Positions 55,355 to 63,322 of a stretch of 64,000 nucleotides of DNA are shown piece after piece. The notes below the pieces were generated by a model. That model ran no database searches. It saw nothing but the letters and a program-made list of their open reading frames with translations, and had not been told where the DNA came from. The stretch covers positions 821,881-885,880 of the forward strand of contig JACKEY010000005.1 in NCBI GenBank assembly GCA_020632755.1, given 5' to 3'. Within the stretch, counting starts at the first letter, position 1. Each line of letters begins with the position of its first letter. The position numbers and the translations under genes were made by a program. The stretch comes from Alphaproteobacteria bacterium (GTDB taxonomy: Bacteria; Myxococcota_A; UBA796; UBA2385).

Positions 55355-56143
55355 ATGAACGCCGCAGACGCCTGGACCCACGCCACCCTCCCCCGCCTGG
55401 ACAAGCGCGTGTCCCGCCTGGGCATCGCCTTCAACTACGGCCTGGACGCCGCCGGCGCCCGCGCCGCGCTGTTCGACCACGGCATGCAGTACGTGTTCTG
55501 GACGCCGCTGCGGGGCAAGGGCACCGACGTGCTGCGCGAGGCGCTGGCCGCCGACCGCGAGCGCTACGTCGTCGCGGCGGGCCCGACCCTGGGCTACTGG
55601 GGCGGCAGCTTCCGGTCCTTCGTCGACCGCTCCCTGCGCACGCTGGGCACGGACTACCTCGACGTGCTGCAGCTCAACTGGCTGGGGGTGAGCAGCGCCT
55701 GGACCGAAGGCACGGTGGACGCGCTGCGCGAGCTGCGGGCCAGCGGCAAGGTCCGGGCGATCGGGGTGTCGATCCACGACCGCCCGCGGGCCGGCCAGCT
55801 CGCCGCCGACGACGCCGTCGACTCGCTGATGATCCGCTACAACGCGGCGCACCCCGGGGCCGAGCGCGACATCTTCCCCCACCTGCGGGGCCAGAACGTC
55901 TGCGCCTACACCGCGACCCGCTGGCGCAAGCTGCTCAAGCGCCCCAAGGGCTGGGAGGGCCGCGTGCCCACCGCCGCGGACTGCTACCGCTTCTGCCTGA
56001 GCGACCCGCACGTGCACGTGGTGCTGACCGGCCCCAAGAACCTCGACGAGCTCCGCGAGAACCTGTCCGGCCTGGACCAGGGCGCGATGGAGGGCGAGGA
56101 GCTCGAGTGGATGCGGAGCTTCGGCAAGGTCGTGCACGGGTGA
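55355..56143 (+). CDS. Aldo/keto reductase-like protein with diverged active site
   Basis: 262 residues. The barrel is of the aldo/keto reductase type: LRTLGTDYLDVLQLNW, DALRELRASGKVRAIGVSIH and the late CLSDPHVHVVLTGPKNLDEL. However the usual Asp-Tyr-Lys-His tetrad is not seen: DTAxxYG reads as FWTPLRGKG, the strand with the catalytic Lys reads VVAAGPTLGYWG, and the QLHW-type His is Asn in LQLNW. It may be a non-enzymatic or altered family member. Its TGA overlaps the GTG of the glycerate kinase gene, so the two are translated together. Confidence 0.75.
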   Translation: MNAADAWTHATLPRLDKRVSRLGIAFNYGLDAAGARAALFDHGMQYVFWTPLRGKGTDVLREALAADRERYVVAAGPTLGYWGGSFRSFVDRSLRTLGTDYLDVLQLNWLGVSSAWTEGTVDALRELRASGKVRAIGVSIHDRPRAGQLAADDAVDSLMIRYNAAHPGAERDIFPHLRGQNVCAYTATRWRKLLKRPKGWEGRVPTAADCYRFCLSDPHVHVVLTGPKNLDELRENLSGLDQGAMEGEELEWMRSFGKVVHG

Positions 56144-57231
56144 GCTGGCTCGGCCGGCTGCTCGGCCGCCGGGCGCCCATCGACCGCGTGCTCTACGCCC
56201 CCGACAGCTACGGCGGCTTCCTGTCGGCGCCCGACGCCGCCGAGCGGGTCGCGGCGCGGATGCGCCAGCACGGGCTGACCGTGGTGGCCTGGCCGATGAG
56301 CGACGGCGGCGAGGGCCTGATCGAGGTGCTGCGGGCCCACGGGCCGCTGCGGGGAGAGGACGTCCAGGTCCGCGACGCCCTGGCCCGCCCCCGTCGGGCG
56401 GAGCTCGCCCACAAGGGAGGGATCACCGTCATCGAGACCGCCGAGGCCTGCGGGCTGCGCTGGCTGGCGCCCGAGGAGCGCCGGGCACTGGACACGTCGA
56501 CGGCGGGTGTGGCGGACCTCCTGCGGGCAGCTGCCGGGCGGGAGCTGCGGGTCGGCCTGGGAGGGAGCGCGACGGTCGACGGGGGGCTCGGCATGCTGCA
56601 GGCGCTCGGCCTGCGGGCCGAGGATGCCGCGGGGCGGGTGCTGGAGGGACCTCCCGCGCGGCTCCTGGGTCGGACCGCGCGACTGGTCGGCGAGGCGGCC
56701 CCCCTGACCGGCCACGCCTGGCACGACGTGCAGACGCCGCTGTCGGCCTGCGCGCTGCGGTTCGGGCCCCAGAAGGGCCTGCCGCCGGACGCCCTGGACG
56801 ACCACCAGGCCGCCCTGGTGCGGTTCGGTGACGCGCTGGCCGCCTGGGCCGCCGACCGGGGCCGGGCGCTGGACCCCGACGCGGCGGGCGGGGGTGCAGC
56901 TGGCGGGCTGGGCCTGGCGCTCTGCGCCCTGGGGCTCGACCTGAAGCCCGGCGCCCAGGCCGTGGCCGCGTGGACCGGCCTGCGCCTGGACGGGGTGCAG
57001 GCCGTGGTGATCGGCGAGGGCAGGCTCGACGCCACCAGCGCCGACGGCAAGGTCGCCACGGTGGTGGTGGCGATGGCGCGCGCCGCCGGCCTGCCCGTGG
57101 CCGCGCTGGTCGGCACCGCCACCGACGCTGGCGCCGTCCTGGTCGACCACGTCGAGGCGGCCGGCGCGCCCACGCTGCCCGCCTTCCTGGCCGCGACCGA
57201 TCGCCTCGCCCGTTGGCTCCTTCCACCCTGA
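56140..57231 (+). CDS. Glycerate kinase (GlxK/GarK family)
   Basis: 363 residues from GTG at 56140 (GTGA overlap). Motifs: LYAPDSYGGFLSAPDAAE (the family's 'APDSFKGslsa'), WPMSDGGEGLIEVL, GLGGSATVDGGLGMLQALG, and GEGRLDATSADGKVATVVV. Phosphorylates D-glycerate to a phosphoglycerate with ATP, in glyoxylate or serine pathways. The N-terminal LGRLLGRRAP is an extra basic stretch. The middle (residues 170-260) is shorter than in E. coli GarK (381 residues), but all ATP and glycerate site blocks are there. Confidence 0.88.
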   Translation: MSWLGRLLGRRAPIDRVLYAPDSYGGFLSAPDAAERVAARMRQHGLTVVAWPMSDGGEGLIEVLRAHGPLRGEDVQVRDALARPRRAELAHKGGITVIETAEACGLRWLAPEERRALDTSTAGVADLLRAAAGRELRVGLGGSATVDGGLGMLQALGLRAEDAAGRVLEGPPARLLGRTARLVGEAAPLTGHAWHDVQTPLSACALRFGPQKGLPPDALDDHQAALVRFGDALAAWAADRGRALDPDAAGGGAAGGLGLALCALGLDLKPGAQAVAAWTGLRLDGVQAVVIGEGRLDATSADGKVATVVVAMARAAGLPVAALVGTATDAGAVLVDHVEAAGAPTLPAFLAATDRLARWLLPP

Positions 57232-57262
57232 GCAATGGGTAGCCCGCCCGAGCAATGGGTAG
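57230..57262 (+). repeat. Duplicated 13-bp promoter-proximal repeat
   Basis: GAGCAATGGGTAG occurs at 57230-57242 and 57250-57262, exactly 20 bp apart. The first copy begins within the glycerate kinase stop; the second supplies the TAG of the TAGACT hexamer before the next gene. Spacing of two helical turns fits a repressor or activator pair, or a promoter duplication. Confidence 0.6.
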
Positions 57263-57265
57263 ACT
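57260..57265 (+). promoter_or_regulatory. -10-like TAGACT, 6 nt before ATG at 57272
   Basis: TAGACT-N6-ATG. A parallel TAGCCC at 57240-57245 arises from the duplicated repeat. Member of the leaderless set. Confidence 0.5.
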
Positions 57266-57271
57266 GCCGGC

Positions 57272-58120
57272 ATGCCCGACCACCTCCGTGTCCTCGACCT
57301 GCCGGCCGACGCCCCCCTCCCCTCGGACCTGCTCCTCGACCTCGGCCAGCGCCGCGTGGACCTCGTCCTGCTGCGCAAGGTCGTCGATCCCGCCGCCCTC
57401 GCGACGGTGGTCGACCGCCTGGAGTCACGCCGGACGAAGCTCCCGTGGGTCTGGCAGGAGTCCGACGACGAACAGCGCATCCAGATGGCGCTGCTCGGCG
57501 CCAGCCTGACGCCCTACAACGCCTTCCCCGACGGCCCGCCGCTCGACTGGTACCTCGAAGAGGCGGACCGCTTCCGGGCCCTGTACGCCGAGCTGTTCGA
57601 CGGCGTGCCCGACCTGCTGGCCCGGGTCGCCCAGGTCTTCGCCACCATCGGCGGCGGCCGGCCGGTCGGCGAGCCCCAGGCCCCCGACGGCCGGTCCTTC
57701 ACGCCGGCCACCTTCCGCCGCGTGCCGCCGTCCAAGGGCATCCCGACCCACGTCGGCCGGTGGTTCCAGCAGACCGGGGGCTACGCCCCGCTGCGCCCGC
57801 TGGTCGACCTGTCCTGGCAGTGTTCGTGGTTCGTGCCCCTCCAGCAGGGCGAGTCCGGCGGCGAGCTCGTCGTCTACGACCTGCAGTGGGGCGACCCTGA
57901 CGTGCCGTGGCTCGAGCGCGACCGCGTGCTGGACGCCGACGCCATCGACGCCCGCTGGCGGGCCCAGGCCGTCCGCCCGGACCCCGGCGACCTGCTCGTC
58001 TTCGACGGCGGCCGGTTCTTCCACAAGGTCAGCGTCGTCGGCGGCGCCCGTCCCCGCCACACCTTCGGCGGCTTCGTCGGGCTGTCGGCGGACGGCTCGC
58101 GGGTGCTGCGCTGGAACTGA
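57272..58120 (+). CDS. Probable 2-oxoglutarate/Fe(II)-type oxygenase-like protein
   Basis: 282 residues, soluble. The C-terminal half looks like a double-stranded beta-helix: LSWQCSWFVPLQQGESGGEL, VVYDLQW, then VRPDPGDLLVFDGGRFFHKV and ARPRHTFGGFVG, reminiscent of prolyl-hydroxylase-like oxygenases, where a His follows 'f.gg..H.v' and an Arg binds 2-oxoglutarate. The first HxD pair is not obvious; THVGRWF may supply a ligand. So activity is uncertain. It converges with a certain 2OG oxygenase, the stops only 1 bp apart. Confidence 0.6.
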   Translation: MPDHLRVLDLPADAPLPSDLLLDLGQRRVDLVLLRKVVDPAALATVVDRLESRRTKLPWVWQESDDEQRIQMALLGASLTPYNAFPDGPPLDWYLEEADRFRALYAELFDGVPDLLARVAQVFATIGGGRPVGEPQAPDGRSFTPATFRRVPPSKGIPTHVGRWFQQTGGYAPLRPLVDLSWQCSWFVPLQQGESGGELVVYDLQWGDPDVPWLERDRVLDADAIDARWRAQAVRPDPGDLLVFDGGRFFHKVSVVGGARPRHTFGGFVGLSADGSRVLRWN

Positions 58121-58121
58121 G

Positions 58122-59114
58122 TCAGCCCCCCGCGTGCCCGGCCCCCTCGCGGTCGAGCTCCTGGGTCTCTTCGTCGATGAGCCCGATCTCGAGCAGGCGC
58201 TCGCGCAGGAACTGGTAGCCGGTGATGTCGGCGGCCGGCGGCGGGAAGTCGGGCCCGCGGAACTGGTCGAGGACCCGCAGCACGGCGTCGGGGCGGGGGT
58301 GGACGAAGAAGGGCATCGACAGGCGGTCGGTATTGCCGTCTTCGGGGTTGACGACGCGGTGCGTGGTCGCCGGCAGGAAGCCGTTGGTCACCCGACTCAT
58401 CATGTCGCCCGTGTCGGCCAGGATCTCGCCGGGCTCGGCGTTGGCGGGCATCCACTCGCCCTCGCGGGTCAGCAGCTCGAGGCCGGCGCTGGTCGAGGTC
58501 ATCAGCAGGGTGATGAAGTTGATGTCTTCGTGCGCGGCCGCGCGGATGGCGCCGGGGATGTAGGTGTCCTCGTCGATCGGCGGGTAGTGGATCGGCCGCA
58601 GGATGGTGTTGCCGTCGGTGGTGATCGCCGTGAAGGTGTCGGCCGGCTCGCCGATGTAGAGCGCGAGCGACTCCAGCAGGGCGACGCTGACTTCCTCGAG
58701 CTGGCGGTAGGCCTCGAGCATGGCGGTGCGGAAGGCAGGCACACGCTCCGGCCACAGGTTGCGCGGGTAGACCCGGGCCAGCGGGTGGCTGGCGTCCAGC
58801 TCGCGGCCCACGTGCCAGAACTCCTTCATGTCGGGGGTCGGCTGGTCCTTGGCGTGCTCGAAGCCGAAGGGCGTGTAGCCACGCTCGCCGCCGCCGCCGG
58901 GCACGAAGTACCGCATCTTGTCGTCTTCGGGCTGCCGGAAGAAGGCGCGGGCAGCGGCGTAGGCGGGCTCGATGATCTCGGGCACGACGCCGTGGCCCTG
59001 GACCCGGACGAAGCCCAGGTCGCGGATGGCGTCCCCGACGGCCTGCACGAAGGCCTGCTTCCGGGCGGGATCGCCCGAGGTGTAGTCACGGAGATCGACG
59101 ACGGGCACGGACAT
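58122..59114 (-). CDS. Isopenicillin-N-synthase-like 2OG-Fe(II) oxygenase
   Basis: 330 residues from ATG at 59114 with GGGAGG nearby upstream. N-terminal DIOX_N domain: VPVVDLRDYTSGDPARKQAF, IRDLGFVRVQGHGV, FFRQPEDDKMRYF. C-terminal domain: Fe ligands His and Asp in AHEDINFITLL, second His in TTHRVVNP, and the 2OG-anchoring Arg-Ser in TDRLSMPFF. So it should be active; bacterial members include ethylene-forming and clavaminate-type enzymes and many of unknown substrate. Convergent with the putative oxygenase at 57272. Confidence 0.88.
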   Translation of the reverse strand: MSVPVVDLRDYTSGDPARKQAFVQAVGDAIRDLGFVRVQGHGVVPEIIEPAYAAARAFFRQPEDDKMRYFVPGGGGERGYTPFGFEHAKDQPTPDMKEFWHVGRELDASHPLARVYPRNLWPERVPAFRTAMLEAYRQLEEVSVALLESLALYIGEPADTFTAITTDGNTILRPIHYPPIDEDTYIPGAIRAAAHEDINFITLLMTSTSAGLELLTREGEWMPANAEPGEILADTGDMMSRVTNGFLPATTHRVVNPEDGNTDRLSMPFFVHPRPDAVLRVLDQFRGPDFPPPAADITGYQFLRERLLEIGLIDEETQELDREGAGHAGG

Positions 59115-59228
59115 GGGAGCCTCCCACGGGATGGCGCGCGCCCTAACCCGCGCCGGGCCCTCCCGGGCGCGATCCGGCGCCGCAGCAGGCGCCACGGCAG
59201 GCGCCTTCCGCGGTGGCGGGGCCGGCGC

Positions 59229-60476
59229 TCAGTCGATGCCCACCACGGGCAGCACGAAGCTCGGCCCCATGCGCTCCCAGTCGGTGATCAGCAGGTCGTC
59301 CGGACCGTCGCCGCCGTCCAGGCGCCCCCAGGCGAAGGCCTCGATGACCACGCTCTCGCTGTCCGAGGTCCACGCCGGCTCGGTGGCCAGCCCGGCGCCG
59401 TGCTGCGGGTAGACCCGGATGGGCCCCCACCACGCCCCGGCCACCAGATCGACGCGGCCGTCACCCGTGACGTCGTGCAGGCTCACCGCCGACTGCATCG
59501 CCTCGCCGTCGGCCTGGGACCAGCACAGGGACAGGTCGGGCCCGCACCAGGCCCGCACCAGCCCGACGCCGCCCAGCTGGTCGTTGTCGCTGACGACCAG
59601 GTCCGGGGCGCCGTCGCCGTCGATGTCGCCGACGTCCAGCGTGTTGCCCTCGAAGTCCCCGGCATCGCCCGCCGCGGTCCAGGCCGGAGCGGCCGACAGC
59701 GCGCCGCCTTCGTTGGCGTAGACCGTGTGGCCGGACCCGCTGTTGGCGAAGACCAGCTCGGGCAGGTCGTCCCCGGTCAGGTCGGCGAAGGCCACGTCGA
59801 AGCTGTGGCGGTCGGCGTCGGTGGTCCACGTCGGGGCGACCCCGAAGCCGCCGGCGCCGTCGTTGGCGAACAGCAGCGACCGCCCGGGGGCGTTGTAGTA
59901 GGCCTCGCCGACCGCGACGGCCAGGTCCAGGTCGCCGTCGCCGTCCACGTCCCCGAGCGCGTTGGCGAAGCTGTGGATCCCGCCGTACACCCACGACGGC
60001 TCGGACTCCAGCGCGGCGCCGTCGCCGCGGTACAGCCGCACCTCGCCGGGGCTGTCGAACCGCTCCTCGCCCAGGAAGACGCTGGCCACGACGTCCAGCC
60101 AGCCGTCCCCGTCGACGTCGCCGACCGAGATGTGGCCGAAGTAGGCGTCGCCTTCGGACCGCCAGGTCGCCCGTGCGGCGGGGCGACCGGCGTCGTTGTG
60201 GTACACGGCCAGCGGGCCGGGCTCCATGTCGTTTCCGTAGGCGATGATCACCTCGGGCAGCCCGTCGCCGTCGAGATCGGCCAGGGCGCCGCCGGTCGCG
60301 TAGCCGGCGTCCTCGCTGGCCCACAGCGGGTCCAGGGACAGCGCGCCGGGGCCCGGGTCGAAGGGCTCGTCGTGGTCGCCCGTGTCGGTGGTCTCGCCCG
60401 AATCGCCCAGCCGATCGGGAACAGGCCTGAGGCCCTCTCCGCCGTAGCAGGCCAGCAGCAGCACGAGCACGGTCAT
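59229..60476 (-). CDS. FG-GAP/VCBS-repeat lipoprotein
   Basis: 415 residues from ATG at 60476; TATGGT stands exactly 6 nt upstream. Lipobox LLLAC eleven residues in. After an Asp/Thr linker there are about six FG-GAP blades with calcium-binding D-x-D-x-D-G loops: ALADLDGDGLPEVIIAYG, SVGDVDGDGWLDVVASV, ALGDVDGDGDLDLAVAVG, AFADLTGDDLPELVFANS, DVGDIDGDGAPDLVVSDN, LHDVTGDGRVDLVAG. This folds as an integrin-like propeller at the cell surface or in the periplasm. Such proteins often act in adhesion, but the ligand is unknown. Confidence 0.88.
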   Translation of the reverse strand: MTVLVLLLACYGGEGLRPVPDRLGDSGETTDTGDHDEPFDPGPGALSLDPLWASEDAGYATGGALADLDGDGLPEVIIAYGNDMEPGPLAVYHNDAGRPAARATWRSEGDAYFGHISVGDVDGDGWLDVVASVFLGEERFDSPGEVRLYRGDGAALESEPSWVYGGIHSFANALGDVDGDGDLDLAVAVGEAYYNAPGRSLLFANDGAGGFGVAPTWTTDADRHSFDVAFADLTGDDLPELVFANSGSGHTVYANEGGALSAAPAWTAAGDAGDFEGNTLDVGDIDGDGAPDLVVSDNDQLGGVGLVRAWCGPDLSLCWSQADGEAMQSAVSLHDVTGDGRVDLVAGAWWGPIRVYPQHGAGLATEPAWTSDSESVVIEAFAWGRLDGGDGPDDLLITDWERMGPSFVLPVVGID

Positions 60477-60482
60477 GGGCCG

Positions 60483-60508
60483 ACCATAGCGCCCTCCTCC
60501 GCTACCCT
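60483..60508. promoter_or_regulatory. Back-to-back leaderless promoters
   Basis: TATGGT on the minus strand (60488-60483) and TACCCT on the plus strand (60503-60508) lie 14 bp apart, and each is 6 nt from its start codon (ATG 60476 minus; GTG 60515 plus). The start codons are only 38 bp apart, so neither gene has room for a 5' untranslated leader. Confidence 0.6.
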
Positions 60509-60514
60509 GCCGCC

Positions 60515-61267
60515 GTGGCCCCATCCGACCCCGTCCCCGTCCTGCAGGCCCGCGACCTGTCCCGCCGCGCGAGGCGGCGCGTCCTGGTCGAGGGCGTGGA
60601 CCTCGACCTGCACCCGGGCGAGATCCTGGGCCTGATCGGCCCCAACGGCGGCGGCAAGAGCACCCTGCTGCACCTGCTGGCCGGCCTGCTGCGGCCGACC
60701 ACCGGCACGGTGACCGTCGACGGCGTGCCGGCCGATCGCCTCGCGCGCACGGCGGCCGGCAAGGTCGCCCTCATCACGCCCGAGCCAGGGCTGTACCCCC
60801 TGCTCACCGGCCGGGAGAACCTGCGCTGGTTCGGCGAGCTGCACGGCCTGTCCCGCGCCGAGGTGGACACGCGCATCGACGCCCTGGCCCCGGCCCTGCA
60901 CCTGGGGGACGCCCTCGATCAGCGCACCGCCCAGCTGTCCAGCGGCACCCGCCAGAAGCTCAGCCTGTGCCGGGCCCTGGCGATGCGACCCCGGGTGCTG
61001 CTGCTCGACGAACCGACCGCCAACCTGGACCCGGTCAGCGCGCGCGCCATCCTGGCCCAGGTCCGCGCCCGGGCCGACGACACCGGCCTGGCGGTCGTGC
61101 TCTGCACCCACGACCTCGTCGCCGCCGAGGCCCTCTGCGAGCGCGTCCTGCTGCTCGCCACCCGCCCGGTGCACCTGGAGCGGTTCGACGGGCCCCGCCA
61201 CCTGCCCGCCGTCGGCGCCCTGTTCGCCCCCTACCAGCAGGCCCTGGCCGACCGGGAGCGCGCATGA
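60515..61267 (+). CDS. ABC transporter ATP-binding protein
   Basis: 250 residues, GTG start. Walker A GPNGGGKSTLLHLLAGLL, Q-loop in LITPEPGLYPLL, signature LSSGTRQKLSLC, Walker B RVLLLDEPTANLDP, switch His in VLCTHDL. It resembles the single-domain ATPases of NatA/CcmA-type exporters. The permease follows with a 4-bp ATGA overlap, so both are one export system in the inner membrane. The substrate is unknown. Confidence 0.9.
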   Translation: MAPSDPVPVLQARDLSRRARRRVLVEGVDLDLHPGEILGLIGPNGGGKSTLLHLLAGLLRPTTGTVTVDGVPADRLARTAAGKVALITPEPGLYPLLTGRENLRWFGELHGLSRAEVDTRIDALAPALHLGDALDQRTAQLSSGTRQKLSLCRALAMRPRVLLLDEPTANLDPVSARAILAQVRARADDTGLAVVLCTHDLVAAEALCERVLLLATRPVHLERFDGPRHLPAVGALFAPYQQALADRERA

Positions 61268-62046
61268 GGCGGGTCTGGCTGGTCGTCCGGCGCGAGCTGC
61301 TCGAGCACCGCCGCCAGCCGGGCATGCTGGTCGCCATGGGCCTGGTCCAGGCCGCCATCGTCGCCCTGGTGACCGCCCTGGTCGGCATGCTGGCGCTCAT
61401 CGCCCGGGACCCGAAGGTGCTCGCCGACTTCGAGGCCAACCTGGCCGCGGCCGGCATCGCGATGGTCGACCCGGTGCCGACCGTCGTCGAGAACGCGCTG
61501 GCGGCCTTCGACTTCCTGTTGGTCTCGCAGCTGCTCGGCATGACCGCGGTGCTCGCCGCCCAGGCCCTGGTGCACGAGCGCCAGTGCGGCACCCTGCCCT
61601 TCCTGCTGCTGGCGCCGCTGCGCCGCACCGAGCTGGTGCTGGGCAAGGCCATCGCCAGCGCGCTCACGCCGTGGCTCATCGTCGTCGGCCTGGGCCTGCC
61701 GGCGGCGCTGTGGATGTCGACCTGGAGCGTGGTCGCGCCCTTCCACTGGCGGCTGCCGCCCCACCCCGGCTGGCTGGTGTCCTTCCTGCTGGGCGGGCCC
61801 CTGTGGGCGATGGCGCTGGCGTCGGTGGCCGCCGCGCTGTCGGCCCGCGTGCGCGACGTGCGCACGGCCCAGCAGGGGGCGTGGATGGTGGTGTTCGTCG
61901 CCAGCATCGTCATCGCCGGGGCCATCGGCGGCGCCCTGGTCGAAGACACCGCCTTCCAGCTGTTCATGGCGGCTGTCGGCCTTGTCGCCACCCTGCTCGG
62001 CGTGGGAGCCTGCGCCCTCGTCCTGGGGCGCGATCCCCTCCACTGA
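61264..62046 (+). CDS. ABC-2 type transporter permease
   Basis: 260 residues from ATG at 61264 (ATGA overlap with the ATPase). Topology of an ABC-2 permease: charged N-terminus MRRVWLVVRRELLEHRRQPG, first helix, a long periplasmic loop (about 48-80), then five hydrophobic helices. Between helices 2 and 3, LVHERQCGTLPFLLLAPLRRTELVLGK is the typical 'E.e.gTl..ll..P..r.e...gK' coupling motif. Exports an unknown substrate, in NatB/CcmB fashion. Confidence 0.87.
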   Translation: MRRVWLVVRRELLEHRRQPGMLVAMGLVQAAIVALVTALVGMLALIARDPKVLADFEANLAAAGIAMVDPVPTVVENALAAFDFLLVSQLLGMTAVLAAQALVHERQCGTLPFLLLAPLRRTELVLGKAIASALTPWLIVVGLGLPAALWMSTWSVVAPFHWRLPPHPGWLVSFLLGGPLWAMALASVAAALSARVRDVRTAQQGAWMVVFVASIVIAGAIGGALVEDTAFQLFMAAVGLVATLLGVGACALVLGRDPLH

Positions 62047-62089
62047 GCGCCCTCGCCGGCCTCCCCTCCCCCCTTGCCAGGAATCCGCC

Positions 62090-62455
62090 ATGTCCGCCAT
62101 GTGGGACCAGTTCCGCCGCCTGCTGCTCGGCACCGTCGTCGAGCACCTCCTCTCCGAAGGCGTGCAGGTCGACTTCTCGTCCATCGCCATCGCCTTTCAC
62201 GACGAGAGCGAGTTCCGCGTGCCGCGGCTGAACAACTACATGCGGTTCAAGGGCGACCTGCGCGCCACCCTGTCGTCGCCGGCCCCCGCCGGCGCCCAGG
62301 ACCGCCTGGCCCGGGCGATGAAGACCGCCTGGCCCGAGCTGCTCAAGGTCGTCGACATCCCGATCGGCGATCGGCTGACCCCCGAGCGCAACCACATCAC
62401 GGTCGCGCTCACGGACAGCAGCCTGAAGGTCGACTTCGACCTGGTCGCGGACTGA
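62090..62455 (+). CDS. Small hypothetical protein
   Basis: 121 residues from ATG at 62090 with CAGGA upstream; the ATG at 62099 is an alternative. Cytoplasmic, without signal peptide or membrane helix. Helix-strand pattern: QFRRLLLGTVVEHLLSEG, then alternating strands VDFSSIAIAFH and HITVALTDSSLKVDFDL. No family recognised. It follows the ABC permease by 43 bp and may be in the same transcript. GC-rich third positions support coding. Confidence 0.6.
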   Translation: MSAMWDQFRRLLLGTVVEHLLSEGVQVDFSSIAIAFHDESEFRVPRLNNYMRFKGDLRATLSSPAPAGAQDRLARAMKTAWPELLKVVDIPIGDRLTPERNHITVALTDSSLKVDFDLVAD

Positions 62456-62471
62456 CGGCGCTGCCCCAAGC

Positions 62472-63248
62472 TCAGGCGAACTGCCGGAAGTCGGGCTGGC
62501 GCTTTTGGAAGAAGGCCATGAAGGCCTCCATCGCCTCGGGACTCTGCAGGCGGGCGATGAACTCGCCGGCTTCGTCGGCCATCGCCGCCTCGAGCCCGGC
62601 GCGGTCGCGGCCCTTCATCAGCCGCTTGGTCGCGCGCAGGGCGCCGGCCGGCAGGGCGACCAGCTCGGCGACGGCCTGATCGACGGTGGCGTCCAGGGCG
62701 TCGGCCTCGCAGACGCCGTTGACGATGCCGAGCTCGGCCGCCGTGGCCGCGTCGAAGGACCGGCCCAGCATCAGCAGCTCGGCGGCGCGGCGGTGCCCGA
62801 CCATGGCGGGCAGGATCAGGCTGGAGCCGGCTTCCGGCACCAGGCCCAGGCTGGTGAAGGGCATCTTGAAGGTCGCGGTGTCGTCGGCCCAGGCCAGGTC
62901 GCAGTGCAGCAGCACGGTGGTCCCGATACCGACCGCGTGACCGGACACGGCGGCGACCAGCGGCTTCTCGAAGCCGACCAGCACCCGCAGGAAGGCGCCG
63001 ATGGGACCGCCGTCGGGGCCGGGCGGGTCCTCCATGAAGTCCTGCAGGTCGTTGCCCGACGAGAACACCCCGCCCGCACCGGACAGCCGCACGCAGCGCA
63101 CGGCCGGGTCGGCGCCGGCCCGGGCGAGGGCGTCTGCCATCGCGGTGTACATCGCGCGGGAGAGCGCGTTCTTGCGGGAGGGGCGGTCGAGGACGATGGC
63201 CATCACACCGTCTTCGACGGTGACGCGGACGTGCTCGGAGGCGGACAT
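62472..63248 (-). CDS. Enoyl-CoA hydratase/isomerase family protein
   Basis: 258 residues from ATG at 63248. Crotonase fold: IVLDRPSRKNALSRAM, the oxyanion-hole SGAGGVFSSGNDLQDF and AVSGHAVGIGTTVLLHCDLAWA, then FTSLGLVPEAGSSLILPAMV. The glutamate in PEAGS fits isomerase/hydratase position Glu164; the other (Glu144) region reads GIGTTV, where hydratases have E, so isomerase-like or other chemistry is likely. Acts on fatty-acyl-CoA. The window also has an acyl-CoA carboxylase, but at a distance. Confidence 0.87.
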   Translation of the reverse strand: MSASEHVRVTVEDGVMAIVLDRPSRKNALSRAMYTAMADALARAGADPAVRCVRLSGAGGVFSSGNDLQDFMEDPPGPDGGPIGAFLRVLVGFEKPLVAAVSGHAVGIGTTVLLHCDLAWADDTATFKMPFTSLGLVPEAGSSLILPAMVGHRRAAELLMLGRSFDAATAAELGIVNGVCEADALDATVDQAVAELVALPAGALRATKRLMKGRDRAGLEAAMADEAGEFIARLQSPEAMEAFMAFFQKRQPDFRQFA

Positions 63249-63322
63249 GGGGAGCTCCACGGGAGGAGGGCGAAGGAGGGGGCGGGACGCGGTCCCGGAG
63301 GCACCGGGATATCCCGCCCGGC

